The position numbers were made by a program, and so were the translations under genes. The notes under the pieces are model-generated. The model saw nothing but the letters and a program-made list of their open reading frames with translations. It was not told the DNA's origin and ran no database searches. A stretch of DNA of 64,000 bases from Pseudocercospora fijiensis CIRAD86. Its lineage: Eukaryota > Ascomycota > Dothideomycetes > Mycosphaerellales > Mycosphaerellaceae. This document shows positions 11,301 through 20,438 of this stretch, piece by piece; position 1 is the first letter of the stretch; each line of letters opens with the position of its first letter. The DNA lies in assembly GCF_000340215.1 (NCBI RefSeq), contig NW_006921543.1, positions 1,178,001-1,242,000 on the forward strand, given 5' to 3'.

Positions 11301-11966
11301 CTAAACCCCAGTACTAACTCCATCCCGGCTCTGCTGCCGCTTATGCCAAGTTCGTCTCCGAGGAAAATTAGTTTGCATGTGCGGAACGATAGATTTCCGC
11401 CCACCAAGAAAAGCCCGAACCAAATCAGCGAGGAACTCGGGATGATTCAACTCCGCCTCCTCAGGAATCCACAGATCCATACCAAACTCGCAATACATAT
11501 CGACCATAAATTTCCGAGAAATCGAATTCTTTGTCGTACCATTGTAAAGAGCCATAACAGCGCAATGACCAGGAAAAATCCTCGTGCCGTCCTCTGCAAC
11601 ATCGTAGGTCTTGAGCGTCATCGCGGTTATGACACCGTCGCAGAAGGCTTCGTCCTGGACCTTCTCTCCAAAACAGTACAGCCGTGCTAACATCAAGAAT
11701 TCCCCGTCGTCCATTGAAAGTTTTGGCGGAGAGATAAGCTTCGAGGCCACGCGTTTGAAATAAAGCCAATGAGCGTATGCCGCAACGATATCGATATCGT
11801 CGAACGGCAGCTCCATGACTCGACTGCACTCTCGCCACTTCTCGTCTAATGCGGCTCGGAAATATGGAGAGTATTCTGCGAGAATGGCCTCGTGGATGGA
11901 GAAGTCACGAGTTGAGCCATTCGAGGTATCTCCAACGCGGAGGGTCACAATGCGGTCATCAATCAT
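11301..11966 (-). CDS. BTB/POZ domain protein
   Basis: Single-exon ORF of 221 residues from ATG at 11966. The N-terminal half is a BTB/POZ fold: IVTLRVGD strand, FSIHEAILAEYSPYFRAALDEKW (the usual H-x(7,8)-SPYF core), a VMELPFDD strand and a region ending in AAYAHWLYF. The second half (MLARLYCFGEKVQDEAFCDGVITAM) is the helical continuation common in small fungal BTB proteins. Such proteins mediate dimerisation and sometimes act as Cullin-3 adaptors; the specific role is unknown. A CGGACAG directly before the ATG could be a splice acceptor, so an upstream exon is possible. A related broken copy lies at 12923-13504. Confidence 0.8.
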   Translation of the reverse strand: MIDDRIVTLRVGDTSNGSTRDFSIHEAILAEYSPYFRAALDEKWRECSRVMELPFDDIDIVAAYAHWLYFKRVASKLISPPKLSMDDGEFLMLARLYCFGEKVQDEAFCDGVITAMTLKTYDVAEDGTRIFPGHCAVMALYNGTTKNSISRKFMVDMYCEFGMDLWIPEEAELNHPEFLADLVRAFLGGRKSIVPHMQTNFPRRRTWHKRQQSRDGVSTGV

Positions 11967-12922
11967 TCTGTCCGGGAGTTGTTAGCCATACAAGACTTCA
12001 CATGTTGTGCAGGAATAAGGTACTCACGTCTCGCTCCGAGTGATACGGATATCTGTGCCCTTTGATAGCATATTGTACTGAGTATTTGATCTTTTCCAGC
12101 ACGAGTCGTTTTGAAGGCGCACTGCGATCTGTCAAATAGCATGCGAGACTCCATGTCCTTAATGTCTACACTGGAATTCAAAGCGGTCAATATGTGTTGC
12201 TGATGGCTTGGCAATTTTTTCGGTCTGCGCCGATCAACAGTCAGTAGCATGGATGGCTTGCGGTGCTCCATTCAATAGGCTTGAGGAGTTGTTCTCGGAC
12301 ATCTTTCGTAGAGAGTGCAATCGTCCAGCCGAGATGGCGTGCTAAAGATAGTAGACAAGATCTGGTTTCTCAGATTGAAGTGCTTCAGTGGATGTCGTTG
12401 ATCAAAGTATAACAGATGAGGAGAGACATTGGCCAGGCACTTCACGTGGCTTTAGAGGTTACACCAATCACATGCCAAAATCCACGTCTTGCGAGCACAC
12501 GATCGACTGAACTCTAAATGTTGGCGAATGTCCCCACACTATGTCTTCCAGGACCCTATTCGACGATGGAATCTCCAAAATGCACGTTGCATTATGCCAA
12601 TGGACTAGAAATGTTGCCTGAAACAGAAGATGCATTTCCAAAAGACCCAATTCGGAAGTCATCGATCCGAAAAGTAGTGCCATAAAAGCCCTTTCCGTCG
12701 GATGGTCGCATTGCCGAGCAACGGAAATGGCTGGCAGTAGCCCAGATGGTCCTGATGGCGAAAAGTAATAGACTCCTTGTTGTCACTTGTCAGAGCAGAC
12801 CGGCGATTGGGGTGTTCTCAATTCACCCTCTCCTTCACTTTTCGTATCGGGTCGACGATTGATCTCTATTTCTTCATCCACCTATCCAGCTGGGAAAGAA
12901 GGCTCGGTGTCGAAGGTGCTTG
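11967..12922. other. Intergenic between two BTB genes
   Basis: No supported gene. Short ORFs at 12468-12683 and 12592-12786 are unrecognised. It is the upstream flank of the intact BTB gene and the downstream flank of the broken one. Confidence 0.45.
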
Positions 12923-13504
12923 TTACTTGGAAGCAAGGAATGCTATAGCCACATCCAGGACGTAGTCAGGATGGTCTACGCCGCCATGTAGCCATTTAAC
13001 ATTTCCGCTCTGATGGGTGACATCAATAGCAAATTGCCCAATCACTGACCCAGGAGTTGTGTTCTCGTAGATCATCTTTCGGTCCTCTGGTTCAAGGAAG
13101 CGCCGCCTGCCATCTTCATACCGCTGATCGCATTTTTCGCAGATAGCTCTCATGACCGCATTGCAGAAACCATTGTCCAGAATTTTCTCTCCAGAAAGGT
13201 ACGTTTTCACAAGTGAAGTGTAGAGGCCCGCGTTCGCCATTGGATCTTATTCAAGAATACCACTGTAGAGCCAATCAAGATAGCTGTGAACTATCTTTGG
13301 GTCATCTTCTGGCAGCTCGACCTGGCGGGACCGGCCCTCCTTCCACTTGCGATCGAATGCAGCGCGGAAGACTTGCGATTTCTCTCTTATTATGTACTCG
13401 TGAATAGTGGGCGTCTCTCGCGCGGCGCCAGTGCCGACTCGAATTGTGACAAAGTCGCCAGAGTACTTCATCCTCTTTGCTGGTGGTGCACCGTCCCGAG
13501 ACAT
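12923..13504 (-). pseudogene. BTB/POZ protein interrupted by one in-frame stop
   Basis: Two ORFs in the same frame, 13504-13250 and 13240-12923, are separated only by TAA-GAT-CCA. The first contains a BTB N-terminus (VTIRVGTG, TIHEYIIREKSQVFRAAFDRKW, VELPEDDPKIVHSYLDWLYSG). The second continues with LYTSLVKTYLSGEKILDNGFCNAVMRAI, equivalent to the second half of the neighbour at 11301-11966. Together they would be about 193 residues. The stop at 13249-13247 is TAA; one C-to-T change from CAA (Gln) would explain it, the direction expected for RIP or deamination. A sequencing error or a functional N-terminal-only product are alternatives. Local divergence from the first BTB gene is high, so the duplication, if it is one, is old. 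Confidence 0.75.
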
Positions 13505-14011
13505 CTTGACAACTTGAGTGGTAGCGAATCAGTAGTGGGCGTGATGGTCCGATCAAAAATGCAGTATCATATCGTCCGATGATTTGAATGGCCTTTCACC
13601 TTGTGAGGTGCTGAGTTCCGCAGCGCGGCATCGAGCTTCAAATACTACAAGAGAAAGCGGTATCTGGTGAGTATGCAGATCATTCACTTTCAGGTGATCG
13701 AGAGAGGTCTAAAACAAGTCCTTGTAAAACAAGGACCTCAGATGCATGTCTGACAATCGTCAATAGCTTGACGGGCGAAAATACAAGACCAGGGCCTTCA
13801 AGCGCAGCAGGTGATGCACGCTCACCATGTATCGTATCCTCATTGACTGCTGCATTGTTTCGCTCGCAAGCAATGGCTTGACCTTCTCTCGAGCGCGCCC
13901 GCCCCTTACGTGGCCATTGGAGCTCAATGCAGAGACCAGTAACCTGGATGTATCGGCTTTTTAATTCTCATGAACTCCAATGGTAGAGGTGTAAGATGGA
14001 TCACGGGCGTA
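13505..14011. other. Intergenic, no supported gene
   Basis: Upstream flank of the interrupted BTB gene and downstream flank of the orphan at 14012. I see no ORF with domain support and no RNA gene. Confidence 0.45.
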
Positions 14012-14695
14012 CTATTCGCCCAACGGATGTATGAAAGCGCCCATGCCATCCATTGTCGACTCCGAGACAGCCATCCATTCACCATCAATAAGTCTATACT
14101 CAACTTTTGAAACCGTCTTCCTAGCAACACCCTCGCCCAGTCCTGGCAAGCCTGTAACTTCCGCGTTCATGAATGCTTCTGCGATCTTCTCGCCGTCTTT
14201 GTGGCGTATATTTACAGTCATTTCGGCGATACGTATACGATGTTGCGGATTGGCTTCGTTGATGAGTCGTAGATCGTGCAATGCGTCCGCTCTAGATACT
14301 GCTTGCCTTCGGTCTCCCGTGGGATTGAGCATATAGAAGTCGGGAGCCACTTTCGTCCATGGGTACGTGTTCACATCGAGGTGTCGAGTGTTGATCGCGT
14401 TCATGCAGTCGCGACAATGCTGCTCGATCGCTGCATGGACGATCTTGACCTCATGATCCTCATCATCGGCCTGGCAAGCATAGCGGATCATGGTGGTTGT
14501 GAGCGCTGTGCGGGTTGAATCCTTGCAGTGAAGAAGGTTCAGGCCGAGGTGCGCACAGATGCTTCTGCGGTTGACGTCTTTGCCAGGCAACCAGGGTCTG
14601 GAAGCCAATCTGTGCTCGTTCAAAACATCATCTCCTCCATCAGAGTACGGGCGATTCGATGTGGCAGATGTAATTCGAATATGCTGAAGCGGCAT
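14012..14695 (-). CDS. Hypothetical protein, 227 residues
   Basis: I do not recognise this protein. The open frame extends to 14785 but the first ATG is at 14695 (MPLQHIRITSATSNRPYSDG). It is soluble, with no signal peptide or membrane segment. Visible features are a Cys/His-containing middle (HAAIEQHCRDCMNAINTRH) and a C-terminal half with beta-like segments (RIRIAEMTVNIRHKDGEKIAEAFMNAEV, SKVEYRLIDGEWMAVSEST) that read like an ordered domain. It could be a lineage-specific orphan, or have an unseen upstream exon. It lies between the broken BTB gene and the HET relic, in the labile part of the island. Confidence 0.5.
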   Translation of the reverse strand: MPLQHIRITSATSNRPYSDGGDDVLNEHRLASRPWLPGKDVNRRSICAHLGLNLLHCKDSTRTALTTTMIRYACQADDEDHEVKIVHAAIEQHCRDCMNAINTRHLDVNTYPWTKVAPDFYMLNPTGDRRQAVSRADALHDLRLINEANPQHRIRIAEMTVNIRHKDGEKIAEAFMNAEVTGLPGLGEGVARKTVSKVEYRLIDGEWMAVSESTMDGMGAFIHPLGE

Positions 14696-14881
14696 CAGAA
14701 CGAATGGCTTGCAGAAAGGCGGGCGGCCTTTCCACCGCGAAGCGGCAATAATGCATGCACGCAATCTACCGTAGCGACACACCACGCCGAGTCACAGCCA
14801 GCGGCTTCTTAAGATGGGCCGGAAGAGCAAGACGTACCAATTTCGGGTCTTGGCCTAGAGCCTGCACAAGCAAATGCTCCC

Positions 14882-15693
14882 GTGCGTTGCTTTCTGAGCG
14901 TTCACTCATTGCACGACGGCCCTGTACCTCCATTTGAGACGATCTCATACTGTTGGGCCACCACCCGCTCGCTACGATGGATCACTGTGAACGGCAGAAT
15001 GATCGTGGACCTGGATATGGGATCGTGCCAGAACTTCGAAAGAGCATGCACCGTTCTCTTGGACTGACTACGAGACAGGCATTTCAGATGATTACGAGGA
15101 GTTTCTCATCATGCCTGAAGAAGATCACAACGTCCTGTCGATCAATGGCTTTATCCTGGACCGCGTGCGCATCGCAGAGACCTTTGGTGAACTGGAAGAG
15201 AGTCCTTCTATTATGCTTTCAAGGATAAATGCTGTGCAGGAGATAATCAGTCCACTTGCAGAAAGTCTGGAGATCATAGACGGCCTCACTGTTGTCTTGC
15301 TCACTGGCGGCTGGTGGGGCTTGATCTTCCCAGACACTCAATATGCTACACAAGCTCTCCGGGAACTTAAGAAACCTGCTTAACACTGGATACATGTACT
15401 TTGGTGAAGACGGTTCTTCGCTGAGACGTCGCCTTGGGGATTCCATAGCCATGAATTCTAAGAATCGCTCCTTCTTCACCTTGAATTCCCGGCTTGTCGG
15501 CTCTGGACCTGCGATCATGAGAGAAGGCGATCAAGTAGCCATCTGTCGAGGTTCTCGACTTCCATACATTGTGCGATCTACCGGCTTAGACGATGATAGC
15601 TTCTACTTTCTTAGTACAGCATTGATACTAGGCCTTCCGCAAGGCGAGAGTTTCACCTATGAGCTGGAAGAGCAAACAATCAAACTTCGATAG
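14882..15693 (+). pseudogene. HET-domain (heterokaryon incompatibility) gene remnant
   Basis: HET proteins trigger cell death after fusion of genetically different hyphae. The N-terminal motif is present as HDGPVPPFETISYCWA followed by TRSLRWITVNGRMIV (about 14909-15006), matching the usual YEALSYCWG...I.VNG start. The usual continuation (ALCINQ and the VVWLG region) is missing. The coding signal then changes frame twice: a second piece with DYEEFLIMPEEDHNVLSINGF starts near 15065, and a third at 15343-15693 carries a typical HET C-terminal pattern (RSFFTLNSRLVGSGPA, GDQVAICRGSRLPYIVR, ESFTYELEEQTIKLR). Three frames within 800 bp and the missing core argue for a deleted, frameshifted relic. 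Unrecognised introns could explain part of the frame changes but not the missing core. Confidence 0.7.
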
Positions 15694-16513
15694 GGTTTAT
15701 GACAGCAGCTGCAACATTCGTCGTCTATGGCAACTCCAGAATGTACACCTCCCAACACCAAAGCTACACCCCTGGACCCATCGACGAAGGTGTAGGTTCA
15801 GTCGAGGCAAAGGCGCTGAGGGCCTTGGCTCGGCCAAGACTGGCGGTCGTCGCTCCGATGTTTGACACCACCAGTGATGCACTGTCTGCGATACGAATTG
15901 CAGAACGAAGGCGCGACAGTCGTACATCCCCTAAACGAAGTCCGTGGTTAAGTCCGTAGAACTGCTGTATAAGATCTGGGGGATCTGGTTGGTCGAATCC
16001 GCTTTGCATAACTTAGCACAGACGTGTTTTGTATGAGAACTCCACCAGAATCCTAGTTTTGCCGACGAACGCTCCGAGGCGACGAGTTTTTACAGGGGAT
16101 AGTCTGCTTGAGATCTCCGAGCTAAGTCCATCACTTTTCTGTATACCATCTCTCGCTAGCAGATCACCGTACTCCATCTTCTACACAAACCCTTCCTCAC
16201 TCCAAAACGTAATAAAGCACAATGTAGGACACAATTGCGCAATCTGCAAGACATCCATAGCTAGCTCCCTAATGACCATCCATACCCAAGCTCGAAACCC
16301 TGCACTTTGCCAACTTTTCCACACGCGCATGACACGCGAGCTAACAATGACGTAGCATTTGTGCAACATTGGCGACCAAGTTGAATATACCAGCTTTTCA
16401 CAAACAAAATGAATTGATCAAAGAAACATTGCTCAGGCGAAGAAGCCACAAAATCCATTTCTCAATTTCAAGAATCACAAAATCCGATCATCACGGCGTC
16501 GTATTTGGGAAAT
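15694..16513. other. Intergenic, no supported gene
   Basis: Downstream of the HET relic and upstream of the small gene at 16514. Short ORFs at 15699-15959 and 16029-16355 have no recognisable domain or obvious coding bias. Confidence 0.45.
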
Positions 16514-16901
16514 ATGGCGGAGGATATGAAGAATGCGTGGAAAGGGCATGGGTGTAAGTTTGAAGGATGAACATGAGGAAGAGAAGTGAGTGTGCTGATG
16601 ATGGAAATTGTTCTAGCGGGATTGCAAGGTGCTTCGAGTGCTGTTGGGGATATGATGGCTGGGGAGACTCAGTCTGGCAGGCAGAAGAAGGCTACGGCTG
16701 CGAGCGAGTCTTTGAATCAGTTTGCTAATGGTATGGCTTGAGATCTTTTTGCTTCAGAAAGTATTGTTCGCGCTGAAATTTCTCTCAGGCGATAAGAAAA
16801 GCGGCGCAACTGTTGGCGGCACATCAGTATCTGCTCAGGACCAGATTGCAAACCAGCAGACGGGCACTGCTGACCATCTTGGCATGGGTATGAGGAAGTA
16901 G
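16514..16901 (+). CDS. Small hydrophilic hypothetical protein, 88 residues
   Basis: Three exons, 16514-16553, 16617-16730 and 16789-16901, are joined by introns of 63 bp (GTAAGT...TTCTAG) and 58 bp (GTATGG...TCTCAG). The arithmetic gives 89 codons including TAG. The protein starts MAEDMKNAWKGHGSGLQG and is rich in Gly, Ala, Ser, Gln and Lys, with no Cys, signal peptide or membrane segment. It ends AQDQIANQQTGTADHLGMGMRK. Composition resembles small intrinsically disordered stress or conidiation-associated fungal proteins, but I cannot name a family. Both introns have good borders and keep the frame open, which is the main evidence that the gene is real. It converges on the enoyl-CoA hydratase gene with 81 bp between stop codons. 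Confidence 0.65.
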
Positions 16902-16982
16902 CCTCATGATCTTTATATGACCGGCAAGCAATATGACGGCCGCTGTGTAGTGATATTTGTATAACATCATGATATGACTTTT

Positions 16983-17916
16983 TCACCTATGCTTCCATTC
17001 CGGCTTCTTCTTCTCTGCAAAAGCTTTCATGCCAATCTTCTGATCCTCACTTCCAAACAGTCCATGGAAGACTCTCCTCTCAAACTCCACACCTTCTCTA
17101 ATCCCCAAATCCTGACTCTTATTCACAACCTCTTTACAAGCCTTAACCGCAATCCTCGAGTAACTCGCAATCTGCTCCGCAGTATCCAACGCACCGTCTA
17201 CACACTGTTCCGGAGTCTCAAAAACTCGCGCCGCAAGTCCCCAATCATACGCATCTCTCCCCGAAAAACTCTTCCCCGTCAAAATCAACTCCATAGCCCG
17301 ACTCTTCCCAATCGCTCTCGTCAACCTCTGACTCCCTCCAGCCCCAGGAATAACCCCAAGCTTGATCTCCGGCTGCCCAAAGTTGGCTTTCTCAGAACAA
17401 TACAGAATATCGCACATCATGGCCAGCTCGCAACCTCCGCCCAAAGCATGGCCGTTTACAGCTGAAATCACGGGTTTCTTGATCGTGTTGGGGAGCTCGG
17501 ACCAGGATTCGATGAAGTCTGTGCCGTAGGAGTCGGCGAAGTCTTTTGTCGACATTTCTTTTATGTCGGCGCCTGCAGCGAAGGCTTTGTGGGAGCCTGT
17601 GAGGACCATGGCGCCGATTGAGGGGTCTTTGTCGAAGGCTTTCATGGCGGTGTTTAGTTCGAGGATGAGGGGGGTGAAGAGGGCGTTGAGGGCTTTGGGA
17701 CGGTTGATCTCGACTAGACCTGTATTAACGGCAATCTTTCTTGTCGTTTTATGAACCGAGTGTACCTAGACCAACTCCGCTCCTAGGCGTTGAGACTTTT
17801 ATGTGCTCGAATGTGTTCTCTGTTATGCTGGAGTAGTTTCTGGTTCTCAATGGCAGCATGAAGCGGCCGAATTGGGTGGCACATGGTCGCATTCTGGAGC
17901 AGAGTATGGTAGCCAT
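16983..17916 (-). CDS. Mitochondrial enoyl-CoA hydratase (crotonase, ECHS1 type)
   Basis: Hydrates trans-2-enoyl-CoA to 3-hydroxyacyl-CoA in mitochondrial beta-oxidation and branched amino-acid breakdown. Exons 17916-17772 and 17719-16983 join over a 52-bp intron to 293 residues, the usual family length. The first 30 residues (MATILCSRMRPCATQFGRFM, then LPLRTRNYSS) are Arg-rich without acidic residues, a typical matrix-targeting presequence. The join restores STPRSGVGLVEINRPKALNAL. Catalytic features are all present: the oxyanion-hole segment AFAAGADIKEM, GGGCELAMMCD with the first catalytic Glu, and FGQPEIKLGVIPGAGG with the second. The donor used is GTCTAG; GTACAC six bases downstream would add two residues (Gly-Leu) and is possible. 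Divergent from RER1. Confidence 0.92.
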
Positions 17917-18313
17917 TGTGCGTTCAAATGGTTGTTGTCTGATTCTCGATACTCGAGATCTCGTTCAAATGCACAGCAACCAGGAACAGCTTTCACGACA
18001 GCTCGCTTGGAGCTTGGGCCGAGGGAAACTTTCGGTGGAGGAGAGGAGATTGGATGGCGGGGCTGGCAGGCAAGAAGGAACGAGCCGCTGACTGCTCAAG
18101 CTGTGGCGGCACCAGCGGCCAGTGGCAGACACGTTGAATCTTTTGATGAGGCGTCGACTTCGAGGCTGCCTTCTGCCTTCACTCCTGATCATAACACTTC
18201 CACACTCTCTGGTATCTAAAGCATTGCGGATCGTCGTGATCTAGCACGGAAAAGTCGCCGTCTGCGCCGAACAAATCCCTCCCTACACATTGACCTCGAA
18301 GACTAAGGCGGAG
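17917..18313. promoter_or_regulatory. Divergent promoter between crotonase and RER1 genes
   Basis: 397 bp lie between the two start codons, which point outward. No specific factor site was recognised. The plus-strand ORF at 17803-18219 across it is read from the crotonase first exon antisense and promoter and is not a gene. Confidence 0.45.
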
Positions 18314-19053
18314 ATGGACGGGCCACCACCTGAAGATACGCCATTCGCGGCAGTCTCTGCGCAGACCACGCGCTTTCAGAGAGTATGCATATGCGACAAT
18401 CGCAGTCGCAATGCATTGCGCTAATAGTTTGCAATAGATGTACCAATCCTATCTCGACAAGTCCACACCCTACATCGCATACCGATGGATAGGCACAGCC
18501 GTGCTCTTCTTCCTCTTCGCAATGCGCATAGTGTTCGCGCAAGGATGGTACATTGGTACGGCTCCTCGCATTGCATCAGACGTATAGTATGCTAAACCAA
18601 CTCAGTGGCCTACGCACTGGGCATCTACCTTCTCAACCTGTTCCTCGCGTTCATCTCGCCGAAATTCGACCCTTCACTCGAGCAAGATACGGACATGGAG
18701 GATGGCGTGCCAGCGGGACAAGCTTCATCATTACCTACAAAGAACGACCAGGAGTTCAAGCCATTCGTGCGCAGACTGCCGGAGTTCAAATTCTGGCATT
18801 CTGCTACACGAGCGGTCGGGCTTGCGTTTCTGTGCAGTTGGAGCGAAATCTTCAATCTGCCAGTCTTCTGGCCGGTATTGGTGGTGTATTGGCTGATCCT
18901 GGTCTTCTTGACCATGAGACGGCAGATTCAGAGCATGATCAAGTACAGGTAGGCAGAGACGTGGCAGGCTCAGCTGGCTGGATCAGAGAGGCTAACTTAC
19001 GCGACAGATATGTACCATGGGACTTTGGCAAGACCAAGTACAGTGCGAAATGA
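18314..19053 (+). CDS. rer1: RER1, Golgi-to-ER retrieval receptor
   Basis: Rer1 is a four-span membrane protein of the early Golgi that returns escaped ER membrane proteins through COPI vesicles. Exons 18314-18382, 18438-18555, 18606-18948 and 19008-19053 are joined over introns of 55, 50 and 59 bp and give 191 residues, the normal length. Hallmarks are YQSYLDKSTPYIAYRWIGT, then LYLLNLF-like ALGIYLLNLFLAFISPKFDP, then EFKPFVRRLPEFKFWHSATRA, and a conserved cytosolic end KYRYVPWDFGKTKYSAK. Four hydrophobic segments are visible: around AVLFFLFAMRIVFAQGW, VAYALGIYLLNLFLAF, AVGLAFLCSWSEIF and PVFWPVLVVYWLILVFL. The last exon is very short (46 bp) but is fixed by the conserved ending. Confidence 0.95.
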
Positions 19054-20438
19054 CCAAGAACGAGTCAGGACTGTTTGCCATAGAACATGTATTACCAGGA
19101 TTGCATAGCGAGGCCACGGGACAATATGTGATGATAGAAATGGTAGGATATCGTGCATTCAGCTTGTCCAATATTCGATTCCCTTTCGATGCATATTGCC
19201 GTCGTTGCGATGGATCCTGCCTATCGTCCTTTACATGCCTCACAGCGGAATGGACCGACAGCCTCTTTCCACCTCACCTCACTCTACCATGCTTCCCTCT
19301 TAGATATTGGTCGACGAGAGAGTCGCTATACAGACTCGTGAGAAGCCCGACTTCGTTGATAACCGATCTCGATGCCTTCGTGCAGGCGAATTCGTTCCTA
19401 CGCTCGTGCCCACTGTTGCTGGTCAAGGAGTCGTGTGAGCACGTGTGCTGATCTAGACCTACCAGGAAATGCAAGATCGCTTGAAATCGAGGAGACAACA
19501 CTCGTCGCGCTTAGGTCAATTATACTGTGTTGCAAGCAGTGGAAATGGTAAACGATACTCGGCCAAAGCCAGGTCTCTCTACCGCTTTTACGCGTCTGCT
19601 GCTGCATTTACGGCCTTCCTAAATCACCCGAAGTCAAGGTCCAATACGACGTCGAACTTCGAGGCTGTATCTCGGCCTTTTCATCCAGATATGCCACGGG
19701 CCATCTTCCAGCAAGTGAAGTTGACACGCCATCATCAAAACGAAGATGATTGGTCAATGCCATCAGCCGAGCAACCTGTCAGCTGCCGATCTGGAGCACG
19801 GGCGCTGATGGTCTCGTCACAAGCAAATCGAGCTTCTCACTATGCTACGTAAAGCTTCGACCCTGCATCTGCTGCATCGACCTGCAGCTCACTCGAAATT
19901 TGTTCGTCTGTTGTGATTTTGCCGGACCTGGCGACTCGTACACGCCTGCCCTGGCGACCGCCGCCGACATGTGCAGTCCTGATAGGCTGCTGATTGCTCT
20001 CCGCCAATGCTGTCACGCCCAACCACATCCACCACGACCACGCTGTGGCCTGCAACCAGCGCAACCGCGGGGCACTCGTGTTGTCCATCGCGGGGTCAAT
20101 GGAATTATTCCATTCGGCACCATTGCGTGTCACAGGTACAGTCCTCTCACACTTGGCTGATTCGGCGTAGCAGAGGACGCGAAGGTGCCCGCGACCATTG
20201 AGATCCGCAGAGCTTGCCTGGCCATTGGATACGACCAGCATACAGTAGACCAGGATCCTTTTACCGCTCTCATGAATGCAGATGGCGTATTGCCGACTGT
20301 ACTCTTACACCTAGCCCTGCTCTCCTCACATCTTTTCTTCCTGACTTTTCCTCCTCCCACCTCTCGTGCTCGATTTGTGCTTCCCTCGTGCCTCACCTCC
20401 TCGGGCACGCGAGCTCGACACTCGATCGACTAACAATC
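19054..20438. other. Intergenic, upstream flank of BTA1
   Basis: No supported gene. ORFs at 19017-19451, 19469-19852 and 19750-20160 have no recognisable domain. The last 225 bp are open in frame with BTA1, but translate to a Ser/Pro/Leu-rich, domain-free stretch that is better read as promoter and pyrimidine-rich leader (CTCCTCCCACC near 20350). Confidence 0.5.

Noticed and set aside
20214..20438. N-terminal extension of BTA1 by 75 codons
   Set aside because: Ser/Leu/Pro-rich without similarity; ATG at 20439 is followed directly by the hydrophobic segment and conserved blocks.
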